From assembly GCA_023390905.1 (NCBI GenBank), contig JAEWBY010000072.1, positions 1 to 64,000 of the forward strand: a stretch of DNA of 64,000 bases. Reading direction: 5' to 3'. This stretch comes from Pseudomonadota bacterium (GTDB taxonomy: Bacteria; Pseudomonadota; Gammaproteobacteria; Xanthomonadales; Xanthomonadaceae). The notes beneath the pieces were generated by a model. That model searched no databases. It was given only the letters and a program-made list of their open reading frames with translations, and was not told where the DNA came from. Both the position numbers and the translations under genes were made by a program. This document shows, in pieces, positions 27,030-35,802 of this stretch. The first letter of the stretch is position 1; each line of letters opens with the position of its first letter.

Positions 27030-28016
27030 TCATTTGCGCGGCGCTTCGACTTTGGCCAGCAATGCGCGCAGCACGTCGTCCGGCGACTGGCCTTCGATCT
27101 GCAGTTCCGGCGACAGCGCGATGCGATGGCGCAGCGCCGGCATCGCGATGCCGCGCACGTCATCCGGCGTGACGAAATCGCGGCCCTGCAGCACCGCCTG
27201 CGCACGCGATGCGCGCACCAGCGCGATGCTGCCGCGCGGCCCGGCGCCGAGCGAGATGCCCGGCCACGTGCGGGTGGCCGCAACGATGCGTACCGCGTAA
27301 TCCACCACCTGCTCATCCACGGTGACCAGCGCGGTGTCGCGCTGCATGGCGACGATGTCCTCGGCATTCATCACCCGCTGCACCTGCGAGAGATCGAAAT
27401 CGCTGGCAGCCCGCCCGGTAGTGATCGCATCGACCATCCGCTTTTCGTCGTCCAGCGCCGGATAATCGATCAGGATCTTCAGCAGGAAGCGATCCAGTTG
27501 CGCGTCGGGCAGCGGATAGGTGCCTTCCTGCTCGACCGGGTTCTGCGTCGCCAGCGCCATGAACGGCGGCGACAGCTCGAACGACTTGCCTTCGATGGTC
27601 ACCTGGCCTTCCTGCATCACTTCCAGCAATGCCGATTGCGTCTTGGCCGGCGCGCGATTGATTTCATCGGCCAGCAGCAGGTGGGTGAAGATCGGGCCGC
27701 GGCGGATCTTGAAGCTCTCGGTCTTCGGGTCGTAGACGGCGTGGCCGCTGACGTCGCTGGGCATCAGATCCGGGGTGAACTGCACGCGGGCGTAGGTCAG
27801 TTCCAGCGCCTGCGCCAGCGCGCGCACCAGCAGGGTCTTGCCCAGGCCCGGCACGCCTTCGATCAGCACATGGCCACCGGCCAGCAGGGCGATGAGGATC
27901 TGATCCAGTACATCGGGTTGTCCGATGAAAGCCTTGGACACTTCGGCGCGCACGCGTTCGGCACGATCGGCCAGGGTGGGGCCGGCAGGGGCTGGCGCGT
28001 CGGACAACTCGCTCAT
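27030..28016 (-). CDS. MoxR family AAA+ ATPase
   Basis: 328 residues. Walker A GVPGLGKT, Walker B LLLADEINR, sensor 1 ALATQNP, Arg finger region LPDAQLDRF and a C-terminal lid with GPRGSIALVRASRAQAVLQG, all typical of MoxR. These cytoplasmic ATPases act as chaperones on membrane or VWA-domain partners; here the DUF58 and DUF4350/DUF4129 products are the obvious candidates. The ATG overlaps the DUF4350 stop by four bases (ATGA). Confidence 0.93.
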   Translation of the reverse strand: MSELSDAPAPAGPTLADRAERVRAEVSKAFIGQPDVLDQILIALLAGGHVLIEGVPGLGKTLLVRALAQALELTYARVQFTPDLMPSDVSGHAVYDPKTESFKIRRGPIFTHLLLADEINRAPAKTQSALLEVMQEGQVTIEGKSFELSPPFMALATQNPVEQEGTYPLPDAQLDRFLLKILIDYPALDDEKRMVDAITTGRAASDFDLSQVQRVMNAEDIVAMQRDTALVTVDEQVVDYAVRIVAATRTWPGISLGAGPRGSIALVRASRAQAVLQGRDFVTPDDVRGIAMPALRHRIALSPELQIEGQSPDDVLRALLAKVEAPRK

Positions 28017-29188
28017 AGTCGGTTTCTCAGTTCGATCAAGGTGGAAATGCGATCGCGGAAGACCGCGCGATCATGGCTGGGCGGGACCTGCAACGCGCTG
28101 CGCACGAGCGCCGGCGCGATGCCCATGCGCTGTGCGATGGCCTCGACCTGCGCTTCGCCGGCGAGGGCGGCGGCAACGGGATCGCGCCGGCGCAGTCGCA
28201 CGAGGAAGGCCTGGCGCACGGCGGTATACAACAGCACGCCACGTCCGTAACGGAACAGGTGATCGCCGCTGGCGCGCACGTGTTCCAGCAGCGAGCGGCG
28301 CTCCATCGCCGGCGCCGGCAGCTGCGGACCGAAGCGCTGCATGCGCGACCACAGCCATGCCAGCAACGCCAGCGTCAGTGGCGCCCACACCATCCAGCCC
28401 TGCTGCAACAGCGTTCGCAGCAGCGACGGTGTCTCCGCCGAATAGATCAGATGCACCGTGCCGCGACCATAGTTCGGCGCAAGCCACTGGCGGGTCAGTG
28501 CGGCGTGGGTTGCATCGCGCAACCCGTCGCGCGGCGGTTCGGTGAGCAGATCCAGTCCGATCGCCGTCGAACCGCGATTGGTCATCACGTCGAAGTCGGC
28601 CAGCACATCGACATGCCCGTCGCCGTACGCCAGGCGCGCGAACACATAGCCGGCCTGCAAATCGCCCCAGGCCAGTTCGGGCTCGACATCGTGCATGCGG
28701 AAGCGCTGGCCGCGGCAGAATTCCACATGCGGACCCTGCCCCTGGAGCTGGAACCGCGCGCAGGCGTTCTGATCGCTGGGGGTGATGCCCAGTGCGTCCA
28801 GCAGCGGCGACGGCGCATCCTTCCAGCTCGATCGAGGCGGCGTGCGCAGCAGCAGATGGCCACCGTCGGCGACCCATTGCAGCAGTCGCTCGCGTTGCGG
28901 CGCGCCGAGCCAGCTCGCATCGTTGAACAGCAGGACGGTGTCCCCGGCCGCCAGCGGATGCGAGTCCAGCAGCAACCGTTGCCGTGCATCCACGCGCACG
29001 CCATCGGCCTCAAGCGATTTCTTCAGCGCATAGAGCGGGTTGTATGCCGCTTCGCCGGTGGGCGGCAGGTACAGCGTCTGCTCGACGCGGTGGAAATTGC
29101 GCTGGAACCAGCCCACGCCGAGCGCGATCAGCGCGCCGCCCAGCAGCACCAGCAACACGATCATCGCGATGCGCAGCGGGCGGCTCAT
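28013..29188 (-). CDS. DUF4350 domain membrane protein
   Basis: 391 residues. An N-terminal helix (IAMIVLLVLLGGALIALGVG) is followed by a periplasmic domain of the DUF4350 type (LYALKKSLEADGVRVDARQR; DTVLLFNDASWL; ADGGHLLLRTP), whose fold resembles glutamine amidotransferase or GldG-like domains without a catalytic triad. A second helix (VWAPLTLALLAWLWS) precedes a basic cytoplasmic tail. Translation is coupled on both sides by ATGA overlaps (with DUF4129 upstream and MoxR downstream). Confidence 0.85.
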   Translation of the reverse strand: MSRPLRIAMIVLLVLLGGALIALGVGWFQRNFHRVEQTLYLPPTGEAAYNPLYALKKSLEADGVRVDARQRLLLDSHPLAAGDTVLLFNDASWLGAPQRERLLQWVADGGHLLLRTPPRSSWKDAPSPLLDALGITPSDQNACARFQLQGQGPHVEFCRGQRFRMHDVEPELAWGDLQAGYVFARLAYGDGHVDVLADFDVMTNRGSTAIGLDLLTEPPRDGLRDATHAALTRQWLAPNYGRGTVHLIYSAETPSLLRTLLQQGWMVWAPLTLALLAWLWSRMQRFGPQLPAPAMERRSLLEHVRASGDHLFRYGRGVLLYTAVRQAFLVRLRRRDPVAAALAGEAQVEAIAQRMGIAPALVRSALQVPPSHDRAVFRDRISTLIELRNRL

Positions 29189-30774
29189 GACAACCACCCC
29201 GGGCGCTGGCGCAGGTCATCCAGCAGGCCGGTGAAATCCGCCTCCGAAGGCAGGCGCTGCGCATAGGCAGCGTATTGCCAGACGCGCACGATGCGCGCGA
29301 ACAACTGCCGGTCTTCGGCATGCGGCAGCCTGCGTGACGTGCGCAGGCATTCGGCCTCGGTCGCGCCCGGCGGCAGCGTGATCTGCAGATGCCGGCTCAT
29401 CGACTGCACGCCGGCGCGATACACCAGCGCCAGAGCCTCGCGCCGGTGGCCGCCGCGCCACAGCCGCTGCGCGACGGCCGCCACGTCATCGGGCAGCGAC
29501 TCCGGGACGGTGACGGCTTCCCGGGTGACATCGGATTCAAACCGCGTCCGTTTCCGCGACAGCCCGCGCATCCACGGCCACCAGTGCCGTGCGGTGATCA
29601 GCAACAGCAGCACCAGGATGCCGACCACGATCCACAGTCCCCATTCGGCAATGAACGCGAAGACCGCGGTGAATCCGTTCAGCCAGCCCAGGTCCAGATC
29701 CGGCTTCGCTTTCGGCTCCTGCTTTTGGCGGCGCTCCCAGGTTTTCTGCACCTGCGTGCGGTTGAGCGCGGGATCCTGGTAGGCACGTTCGACGGCACGC
29801 CGGAAGCGCGCGTCATCGACCCGGTGATCGCCGAAGACCTCTTGGATCGTGGCGTGGTGTTCGTCCTCGTCCTGAGCATCCGGGCCAGGCGATTCGGCAT
29901 CGTCAGCCGCTGTTTCCGTGACGTCTTCGTCCTGCGGCCCGGCCTGCTGCGCATGCGCGGGCGCCGATGGCAGGCCCGTCGCCAGGACGATCGCCAGCAC
30001 CAGCGTCGATGCGCCCGCCGCGAGCCGGTTGCGCAACTTGCGGAACACGATCTCCACGTCCCAGGCTTCGAGTTGCGTGCGCCGATTGAGGTACAGACCG
30101 AATCCCGCGCCGATGAAGAACGGTTCGATGATGGACACGCTCAGCCATGCGACCGCGTTCAGCCCGAAGCGGAACCAATCGGGCGACTTCTGGATCACCA
30201 GATCCCACGTCGTGCGCAGGGTTTCGGGCAGCATGTCCAGCGGCACGAACATCAGAACGGCCGTCAACGCACCGAGTGACAGCGCCGCTTCGAAATGCAG
30301 GCAGACCAGCGTCAACAGAGCGGCATTGCCGTAGGCGGCGCTGCCAAGCACGCGCCGACGCTCGCGCAGCCGCGGGCCCTGCACGCCTTCGAGCAGATCC
30401 ACCGGCAGGTTGAACGCGCGCACCGGACTGAAGCGCCGCCAGGTCAGATGGTGCAGCATCGGCTTCCAGCCCCAGCGCCATTGCGCGCGCAGAGTTTCGC
30501 GCGTGGACGGCGTGGCACCGAACACCGAGCGCGAAATGACGTACAGCGGCACGCGATCGAACAGCGGCTTGAGCCACCACATCAGCACCATCGCCAGCCC
30601 GAACAGATCCAGCGCCCAGCCCAGCGCGTTGATCAACAGGAACACCGGCAGGGTGACCAGGCACCACGGCTTCCAGATGGCCGCGGCGTCGCGGCGCACC
30701 AGCGCCATGCCCAGTTCCATCGCCTCCCACGACGAACGCGCACGCAACTGCACGGTGAGCGACTCAAGGCGCAT
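29185..30774 (-). CDS. DUF4129-containing multi-helix membrane protein
   Basis: 529 residues. The N-terminal half has at least four membrane helices (about 38-68, 150-190, 200-235, 255-275). An acidic periplasmic stretch (DEDVTETAADDAESPGPDAQ) follows, then another helix (LWIVVGILVLLLLITA) and the C-terminal DUF4129 motif REALALVYRAGVQSMSRHLQ, then LPPGATEAECLR. DUF4129 proteins are typical of MoxR-DUF58 clusters and have no proven activity. The start overlaps the SpoIIM-like gene by 11 bases and the stop overlaps DUF4350 by four. Confidence 0.85.
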   Translation of the reverse strand: MRLESLTVQLRARSSWEAMELGMALVRRDAAAIWKPWCLVTLPVFLLINALGWALDLFGLAMVLMWWLKPLFDRVPLYVISRSVFGATPSTRETLRAQWRWGWKPMLHHLTWRRFSPVRAFNLPVDLLEGVQGPRLRERRRVLGSAAYGNAALLTLVCLHFEAALSLGALTAVLMFVPLDMLPETLRTTWDLVIQKSPDWFRFGLNAVAWLSVSIIEPFFIGAGFGLYLNRRTQLEAWDVEIVFRKLRNRLAAGASTLVLAIVLATGLPSAPAHAQQAGPQDEDVTETAADDAESPGPDAQDEDEHHATIQEVFGDHRVDDARFRRAVERAYQDPALNRTQVQKTWERRQKQEPKAKPDLDLGWLNGFTAVFAFIAEWGLWIVVGILVLLLLITARHWWPWMRGLSRKRTRFESDVTREAVTVPESLPDDVAAVAQRLWRGGHRREALALVYRAGVQSMSRHLQITLPPGATEAECLRTSRRLPHAEDRQLFARIVRVWQYAAYAQRLPSEADFTGLLDDLRQRPGWLS

Positions 30775-31759
30775 CGTCCACTCCCCGTCCGCCGCGCCAG
30801 AGCCACAGCATCACCAGCGTCCACAGCACGGCCGAAACGATGTACTTGCCCATCGCCGGCACGGTGGCGTTGGATGACCAGAATGCTTCGATGAACGCGG
30901 CGATGAAGAACATCAGCGCCGCGCCCAGGCACAGGCGTGCGCCCTTGCGGCCGGCTTCGACGAGGGCATCGACGCGCCGACGCTGGCCGGGCGCGATCAG
31001 GTTGAATCCCAGGCGCAGCCCGGCGCCGCCGGTGATCACGATCGCGGTCAGTTCGAACGGCGCATGGCCGACCACGAAGCGCCACAGCGTTTCGTGGTAG
31101 CCGATCTGCTGCAGGTGGCCGAACACCGCGCCGATGGTCACGCCGTTGAAGATCAGCACGTACACCGCGCCGATGCAGCCCAGCAATCCACTGGCGAAGG
31201 TGCGCAGGCCGATGCTGGTGTTGTTCATGATGTACACGCCGAACATGTACCAGTCGCTCTGCGCGTCGCGGCCGATGCGCTGGTGCTCGGCGGACGGATC
31301 GTACATGCGCTCCCAGTTCGCGATTTCCTGCGGCGAAGCCATGCCATGGATCAGCTCCGGCTGCCATTGGATGGCGGCGAACATGCCGATCAACGGCAGA
31401 TAGAACAGCGCGGCGGCGATCCACATGCAGGCCGCTTCGCTGCGCACCAGGCGCGGGAAGTCGGCCAGCACGAACCGCGCGGCGCGGCGCCAGCGCGGCG
31501 GCGGCGTGCGGTACAGCAGGTTGTGTCCGCGCTGCATCAGCTGCTGCAGTCGCGCCACCAGCTGCGGGCTGTAACCGCGCTTGCGCGACAGTGCGAGTTG
31601 TTCGCAGATGCGCCGGTAGCGCGCGGGGATCTCTTCGTCGTCGATCTCCGACGGATTGCGCTGGCCGCGCGCCTGGCGTGCATCGGCGCGCACGTCGAGC
31701 CAGTGCTCGAACGCGATCCACTCCTGCTGATGACGCGCGACGAACTGCTCCTGCTTCAT
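30764..31759 (-). CDS. Stage II sporulation protein M-like membrane protein
   Basis: 331 residues, homologous in pattern to the SpoIIM/DUF95 family: a soluble helical N-terminus (about 1-95) with RYRRICEQLALSRKRGYSPQ, then helices at about 108-130, 178-205, 225-245 and 290-325. In this family the conserved core is FNGVTIGAVFGHLQQIG. SpoIIM in Bacillus acts in peptidoglycan remodelling during engulfment; in non-sporulating proteobacteria its role is unknown. Its ATG overlaps the RDD stop by four bases. Confidence 0.85.
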   Translation of the reverse strand: MKQEQFVARHQQEWIAFEHWLDVRADARQARGQRNPSEIDDEEIPARYRRICEQLALSRKRGYSPQLVARLQQLMQRGHNLLYRTPPPRWRRAARFVLADFPRLVRSEAACMWIAAALFYLPLIGMFAAIQWQPELIHGMASPQEIANWERMYDPSAEHQRIGRDAQSDWYMFGVYIMNNTSIGLRTFASGLLGCIGAVYVLIFNGVTIGAVFGHLQQIGYHETLWRFVVGHAPFELTAIVITGGAGLRLGFNLIAPGQRRRVDALVEAGRKGARLCLGAALMFFIAAFIEAFWSSNATVPAMGKYIVSAVLWTLVMLWLWRGGRGVDDAP

Positions 31760-32439
31760 CGACGCCCCATCAACCAGTTGGCGATGCCGTACAACCGCAG
31801 CACGCCGGCCTGTCCGCGCGCCTGGGTGAGCGGTGCGACGATATCGGCCAGTTCGTTCTGCCGCGACGGCGTCAGGGCCGGCGCCCGTTCGCCGAACGCG
31901 ACGATCGCGGCCTGCTCGTCCGGTTGCAGTCCGGGCGGCGCGGGCACGACGACGTTGGCGGGCGCATGCACCGATGCGTGTTCGTTCTCCACGTGCACGA
32001 CGATCGTGCGCGCCACCATGTCGCCGAGCCGGCGCGCATGCGGATCGGCCAGCGTCGCCACCAGTCCGGCCGCATAGCCGAACGGCAGCATGTCCACCGT
32101 GCGCAGCAGGTTGCGGGTGATCGCCGGCAGCCAGCCCACCGGCGCGCCGTCGGCGGACACCACGCGCAATCCCATCGCGCGCTTGCCGACGGTCTGGCCA
32201 TCCCACAGCGCTTCCAGCGCGATCGGATAGATCCAGTACAGCACGAACATCAACACCATCGACAAGCCCTGCCCCAGCCCCCCGGCCAGGCCCAGGACCG
32301 TGCCCGCGATCAACAGCACGCCCAGGCGGATGGCGAGATCGATCGACCAGGCGACCGCACGCGGCACCGGCCCGGCGGCGGGCAGGTGCAGCGCCACGCC
32401 TTCGGGCGTGATCACTTCGCGGAAGGTATCCAGCCGCAT
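31756..32439 (-). CDS. RDD family membrane protein, first gene of the MoxR operon
   Basis: 227 residues. The RDD core is visible: PRAVAWSIDLAIRLGVLLIA (the family's Arg-Asp signature helix), GQTVGKRAMGLRVVSADGAP and LLRTVDMLPFGYAAG, with DPHARRLGDMVARTIVV after it. The C-terminal 80 residues are soluble. RDD proteins are small membrane proteins, some of them ion transporters; here the role is unknown. I chose MRLDTFREV at 32439; upstream in-frame residues are basic and unlike the family. Confidence 0.87.
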   Translation of the reverse strand: MRLDTFREVITPEGVALHLPAAGPVPRAVAWSIDLAIRLGVLLIAGTVLGLAGGLGQGLSMVLMFVLYWIYPIALEALWDGQTVGKRAMGLRVVSADGAPVGWLPAITRNLLRTVDMLPFGYAAGLVATLADPHARRLGDMVARTIVVHVENEHASVHAPANVVVPAPPGLQPDEQAAIVAFGERAPALTPSRQNELADIVAPLTQARGQAGVLRLYGIANWLMGRR

Positions 32440-32604
32440 CAGGCGATCACCGGTGCATGCGCGAGGTGCGTGCGCGCATGTGGTCGGCGCGCGCTCGTGC
32501 GCCCGGCGGCGTGCGAGTGGCTGCAATGATGATCACGTCGCTGTCCCTGCGGGTTCCCCGCTGCGACTGTAAGCCAGCCGGCAGCGATTGCACAGGCCGC
32601 GCAT

Positions 32605-32624
32605 CCGGCGCGTGGGAGCGCCGG
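32605..32624. repeat. Perfect 7-bp hairpin in the gap before the RDD operon
   Basis: CCGGCGC and GCGCCGG flank the loop GTGGGA in the 224-base gap (32440-32663) between the RDD operon and the DUF2167 gene. The GTGGGAGCG core resembles the repeat at 17885. I see no gene in this gap; the RDD operon promoter should lie here but I cannot place it securely. Confidence 0.4.
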
Positions 32625-32663
32625 ACTGGATTCGCATGCGGGTGACCGGGTTCAGCTGCATCT

Positions 32664-33557
32664 TCAGCGGACCGTGGTGTTTTCCTTGCGTGCGAACAGT
32701 TTGCGCACGCCCGCGCCGATCGCGACCACGCCCACCAGCAGCAGTTTCCAGAACTTGGCCGCCAGCAGGCCGAGCTTGGCGAACAGGCCGGCCTTGGTCG
32801 CCAGACCACCGCCGATCAGCGCAGCCACACCGTAGGCCGCGACCTTGTCGGTGCTTTCGTTGAAGTCGGCGTAGCGCGAGCCTTCCTTGAACTCGGTCAT
32901 CGGCAGCAGTTGCTGCATGCCGGTGCGCACCTGCGGCAGTTCGCTCATGCCGGCCACTGCATTGAGGCTGAGATAGCCATGACGTCCGAGCACGCGGATG
33001 TCGTAGTTGAGCGTGCGTCCGGGGCTGCCCTCGAACGCAAGTTCCTTGGCCCAGTAGAGCTTCTTGGCGCTGGCGTCATAGCGCGGCGGCACCGCCCATC
33101 CGATCAGATCGACCGCGCCGTATCCAGCCTCCTTGCGTTCGGCGTTGGCGTCCTTCGTGCCCTGCTTCATTTCGGAGAGCAGATCGTCGTAATCGATCTT
33201 GCTGGCATCCTCATCGGGTACGTAGCCTTCGTCCGAATAGGTGACCACCACCGCCCAGCTGGCGTCGTCCAGCAGATCCGGCTTCTTCGGCACGATCAGG
33301 CCGAGCACCGCGGTGTCCGGCGGATTGCCCCACAGGTCTTCGAGCACCTTGCGGGCATCGGCCTGCTCCAGATAGCGGAAATCCTTCTGCAGATGGAAAC
33401 GTGCGTGCGCCTGCGGCACGTCGATCTCGCCTTCCTTGAAATGCAGTTGCTCGACCAGCGCGCGTGCGCCGTTGTCCTGTTCTTCCTGCGCCGGCGCGGC
33501 GAATGTGGCGCACGCACCCGCGACGGCCAGCAGGCCGCCCAACATCCGTTTCAACAT
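32664..33557 (-). CDS. DUF2167 domain membrane-anchored protein
   Basis: 297 residues. A signal peptide (MLKRMLGGLLAVAGACATFA) is followed by a periplasmic DUF2167 domain with its hallmarks ARFHLQKDFRYLEQADARKV, TAVLGLIVP, WAVVVTYSDEGYVPDEDASK and IGWAVPPRYDASAKKLYWAK, and by C-terminal helices (AAYGVAALIGGGLATKAGLF; FWKLLLVGVVAIGAG). Function unknown. The GAGGG Shine-Dalgarno supports the ATG at 33557. Confidence 0.88.
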   Translation of the reverse strand: MLKRMLGGLLAVAGACATFAAPAQEEQDNGARALVEQLHFKEGEIDVPQAHARFHLQKDFRYLEQADARKVLEDLWGNPPDTAVLGLIVPKKPDLLDDASWAVVVTYSDEGYVPDEDASKIDYDDLLSEMKQGTKDANAERKEAGYGAVDLIGWAVPPRYDASAKKLYWAKELAFEGSPGRTLNYDIRVLGRHGYLSLNAVAGMSELPQVRTGMQQLLPMTEFKEGSRYADFNESTDKVAAYGVAALIGGGLATKAGLFAKLGLLAAKFWKLLLVGVVAIGAGVRKLFARKENTTVR

Positions 33558-33633
33558 GGCATCCCTCGTCGAGCCCGCGCCCGGCCTGCACGGAATGTGC
33601 GGCGCACCCTGCACGGGTACGCCAGTCTAGTCG

Positions 33634-34170
33634 TTATGCGGCTGTGAGATATCGATCTTTGAGCCGCACGTAGTGTTCGGCCGAGTAGTGCAGGCTCTCG
33701 ATCTCGCGATCACCGAGCCGCCGCACGAACCGCGCCGGATTGCCCAGCCACAGTTCGCCTTCGCCCACGACCTTGCCCGGCCCGACGATCGCGCCGGCGC
33801 CGACGAAACCGTGCCGCTTCACCGTCGCGCCGTCGAGGATGCAGGCGCCCATGCCGATCAGGCAGGTGTCCTCGATGGTGCAGGCATGGATGATCGTGCC
33901 GTGCCCGATGGTGACGTCGGCGCCAATCAGGGTGGGGTGACCGGCCTGGTTGTAGGGGCTGTGGTGGCTGACGTGGATGATGGTGCCGTCCTGCACGTTG
34001 GTGCGCGCGCCGATGCGGACATGGTTCACGTCACCGCGGATGATCGTGCCGGGCCATACGGACGCATCCTCGCCCAGTTCGACATCGCCGATGATCGTGG
34101 CCGCCGGATCGACATACACGCGCGGGCCAAGGACGGGAAAACGGTCAAGAAAGGGGCGGATAGCGGTCAT
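33634..34170 (-). CDS. Gamma-class carbonic anhydrase family protein (YrdA-like)
   Basis: 178 residues of left-handed beta-helix with hexapeptide repeats (IIGDVELGEDASVWPGTIIR; GHGTIIHACTIEDTCLIGMG). The zinc ligands of the family are visible as H in TIIHVSHHSPYN and in TIGHGTIIH. Members are hexapeptide-repeat trimers; some hydrate CO2, many have no measured activity. It diverges from the aldehyde dehydrogenase gene with 49 bases between the starts. Confidence 0.92.
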   Translation of the reverse strand: MTAIRPFLDRFPVLGPRVYVDPAATIIGDVELGEDASVWPGTIIRGDVNHVRIGARTNVQDGTIIHVSHHSPYNQAGHPTLIGADVTIGHGTIIHACTIEDTCLIGMGACILDGATVKRHGFVGAGAIVGPGKVVGEGELWLGNPARFVRRLGDREIESLHYSAEHYVRLKDRYLTAA

Positions 34171-34207
34171 GTCGGCATTGTAGCGATCCCGCGCGCCGCT
34201 CCGGCCC

Positions 34208-34213
34208 TACACT
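34208..34213 (+). promoter_or_regulatory. -10 box TACACT of the aldehyde dehydrogenase gene (leaderless architecture)
   Basis: TACACT ends six bases before the ATG at 34220, the same geometry as for hemF and the gene at 44707, and no Shine-Dalgarno is present. Confidence 0.55.
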
Positions 34214-34219
34214 CGCGGC

Positions 34220-35626
34220 ATGGATACCGCCACCACGCCTGTTCCCGATCTCCACGCCACGCTGGGCCAGTTGCAATCGGCCTGGCAGGCGCGCAAACCC
34301 GATTACGCGCAGCGCCGCGCGGATCTGCAGCGATTGCGCGAAGCGCTCAAGCGACGGCTGGATGAAATGGCACGCACGATCGCCGAGGACTTCGGCCATC
34401 GTTCGCTGCACGAATCGCGCATCGCCGACGGCATGACGGTGCTCAACGAGATCGATCATCTGCTCGGGCATCTGCGCGGCTGGATGAAACCGCGCCGTGT
34501 CGGCGTGGGCTGGCGATTCTGGCCGGCGCGCGCGGAGATCCGATCCGAGCCGGTGGGCGTGGTCGGCGTCATCGCGCCCTGGAATTACCCGGTGAACCTG
34601 GCATTGATTCCGCTCGCCACCGCGATCGCGGCCGGCAACCACGTGTACCTGAAGCCGTCCGAGCACACGCCGAAAACCACCGAATTCCTGCGCGACCTGC
34701 TCGGTGAAGTGTTCCCCACCGATCGCGTCTGCGTGGCGGTGGGCGGGGCGGACGTCGGCGCGGCCTTCGCCGGGCTGCCCTTCGACCACCTGGTGTTCAC
34801 CGGTTCCACCGCGGTCGGCCGCAAGGTGATGGCCGCCGCCGCTCCGCATCTGACCCCGTTGACGCTGGAACTGGGAGGCAAGTCTCCGGCCGTCATCTGC
34901 GATGACTATCCGCTGGCACAGGCCGCGGCGCGGCTGGCGACGGGCAAATGGTTCAACGGCGGCCAGACCTGCATCGCGCCGGACTACGTGCTCGTCTCCG
35001 CGGATCGCCGGGACGCGCTGGTCGCCGCGCTGCGCGAGGAGGTGCGCGCGCGCTACGGCGATCTGAGCAATGCCGGCGATTACACGCGGATCATCAATGC
35101 CGGCCAGTTCGCGCGGCTGGAGAATTACCTGGAAGATGCGCGCCGGCGTGGCTTGCAGGTGGAGCTGCTGGCGCAGGCGCATGATCCCGGCCAGCGTTTG
35201 TTCGCACCCACGCTGGTGCTGGAACCGGGCGACGACGCTCGCGTGATGCAGGAAGAGATCTTCGGCCCGATCCTGCCGATCCGTTCGGTGCGATCGCTCG
35301 ATGACGCCATTGCCTACATCAACGCGCACGATCGGCCGCTGGCGCTGTATCCCTTCAGCCATGATCGCGGCAGTGTCGAAAAGATCCTGCGCCATACGCT
35401 GGCCGGTGGCGTCACCGTCAACGACACCGTGCTGCATTTCGGCATCAACGATCTGCCATTCGGCGGCATCGGCCCCAGCGGCATGGGCGCGTATCACGGC
35501 CGCACGGGCTTCGACGCCTTCAGCAAGGCGCTGCCGATTCTCTGGCAGAGCCGCCGCGCCGGCAGCGATCTGCTCAAGCCGCCCTACAGCAAGGTGGCGA
35601 GGTTCATCGATTTCATCGTGAGGTGA
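34220..35626 (+). CDS. Coniferyl aldehyde dehydrogenase-type NAD(P) aldehyde dehydrogenase
   Basis: 468 residues, shorter than the usual 490-500, as for the CalB/coniferyl aldehyde dehydrogenase branch. Motifs: APWNYPVNLALIPL, KPSEHTPKT, VFTGSTAVGRKVM (cofactor loop), LELGGKSPAVI (general-base Glu), FNGGQTCIAPDYVL (catalytic Cys) and EEIFGPILPI. The C-terminus keeps a hydrophobic end (KVARFIDFIVR). The substrate is inferred from the family only; aromatic or long-chain aldehydes are both possible. A TACACT box sits directly before the ATG. Confidence 0.88.
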   Translation: MDTATTPVPDLHATLGQLQSAWQARKPDYAQRRADLQRLREALKRRLDEMARTIAEDFGHRSLHESRIADGMTVLNEIDHLLGHLRGWMKPRRVGVGWRFWPARAEIRSEPVGVVGVIAPWNYPVNLALIPLATAIAAGNHVYLKPSEHTPKTTEFLRDLLGEVFPTDRVCVAVGGADVGAAFAGLPFDHLVFTGSTAVGRKVMAAAAPHLTPLTLELGGKSPAVICDDYPLAQAAARLATGKWFNGGQTCIAPDYVLVSADRRDALVAALREEVRARYGDLSNAGDYTRIINAGQFARLENYLEDARRRGLQVELLAQAHDPGQRLFAPTLVLEPGDDARVMQEEIFGPILPIRSVRSLDDAIAYINAHDRPLALYPFSHDRGSVEKILRHTLAGGVTVNDTVLHFGINDLPFGGIGPSGMGAYHGRTGFDAFSKALPILWQSRRAGSDLLKPPYSKVARFIDFIVR

Positions 35627-35698
35627 TCGGGGCGGGGGATCGGGATTCGGCCGCCGGCGAAGGCGGCTCAATCGGAAATGGAGGAAGCTGCTGCTGCC

Positions 35699-35747
35699 TT
35701 TCCAATTTCCAATTCCGATTCCCGATTCCCGGCTCCCGGCTCCCAAA
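35699..35747. repeat. Degenerate heptamer tandem array
   Basis: Seven consecutive 7-base units: TTTCCAA twice, then TTCCGAT, TCCCGAT, TCCCGGC twice and TCCCAAA. The preceding bases (about 35670-35690) are partly complementary, so the whole spacer can fold back. It lies between the aldehyde dehydrogenase and exonuclease III genes. Heptameric simple repeats are a known feature of Xanthomonadaceae spacers. Confidence 0.7.
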
Positions 35748-35754
35748 TGCGCCG

Positions 35755-35771
35755 GCTATCATGCGCGCCTG
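35755..35771 (+). promoter_or_regulatory. -10 region of the exonuclease III gene, identical to 18426-18442
   Basis: GCTATCATGCGCGCCTG contains TATCAT at 35757-35762, about 40 bases before the ATG at 35803. It is identical over 17 bases with the chorismatase promoter region. Confidence 0.55.
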
Positions 35772-35802
35772 CCATCACCCGGCTCGCCGCCCGGAACACG
35801 CC

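Noticed and set aside
35623..35802. N-terminal extension of exonuclease III
   Set aside because: The region contains the heptamer repeat and the -10 box; the family starts at MKIASWN.
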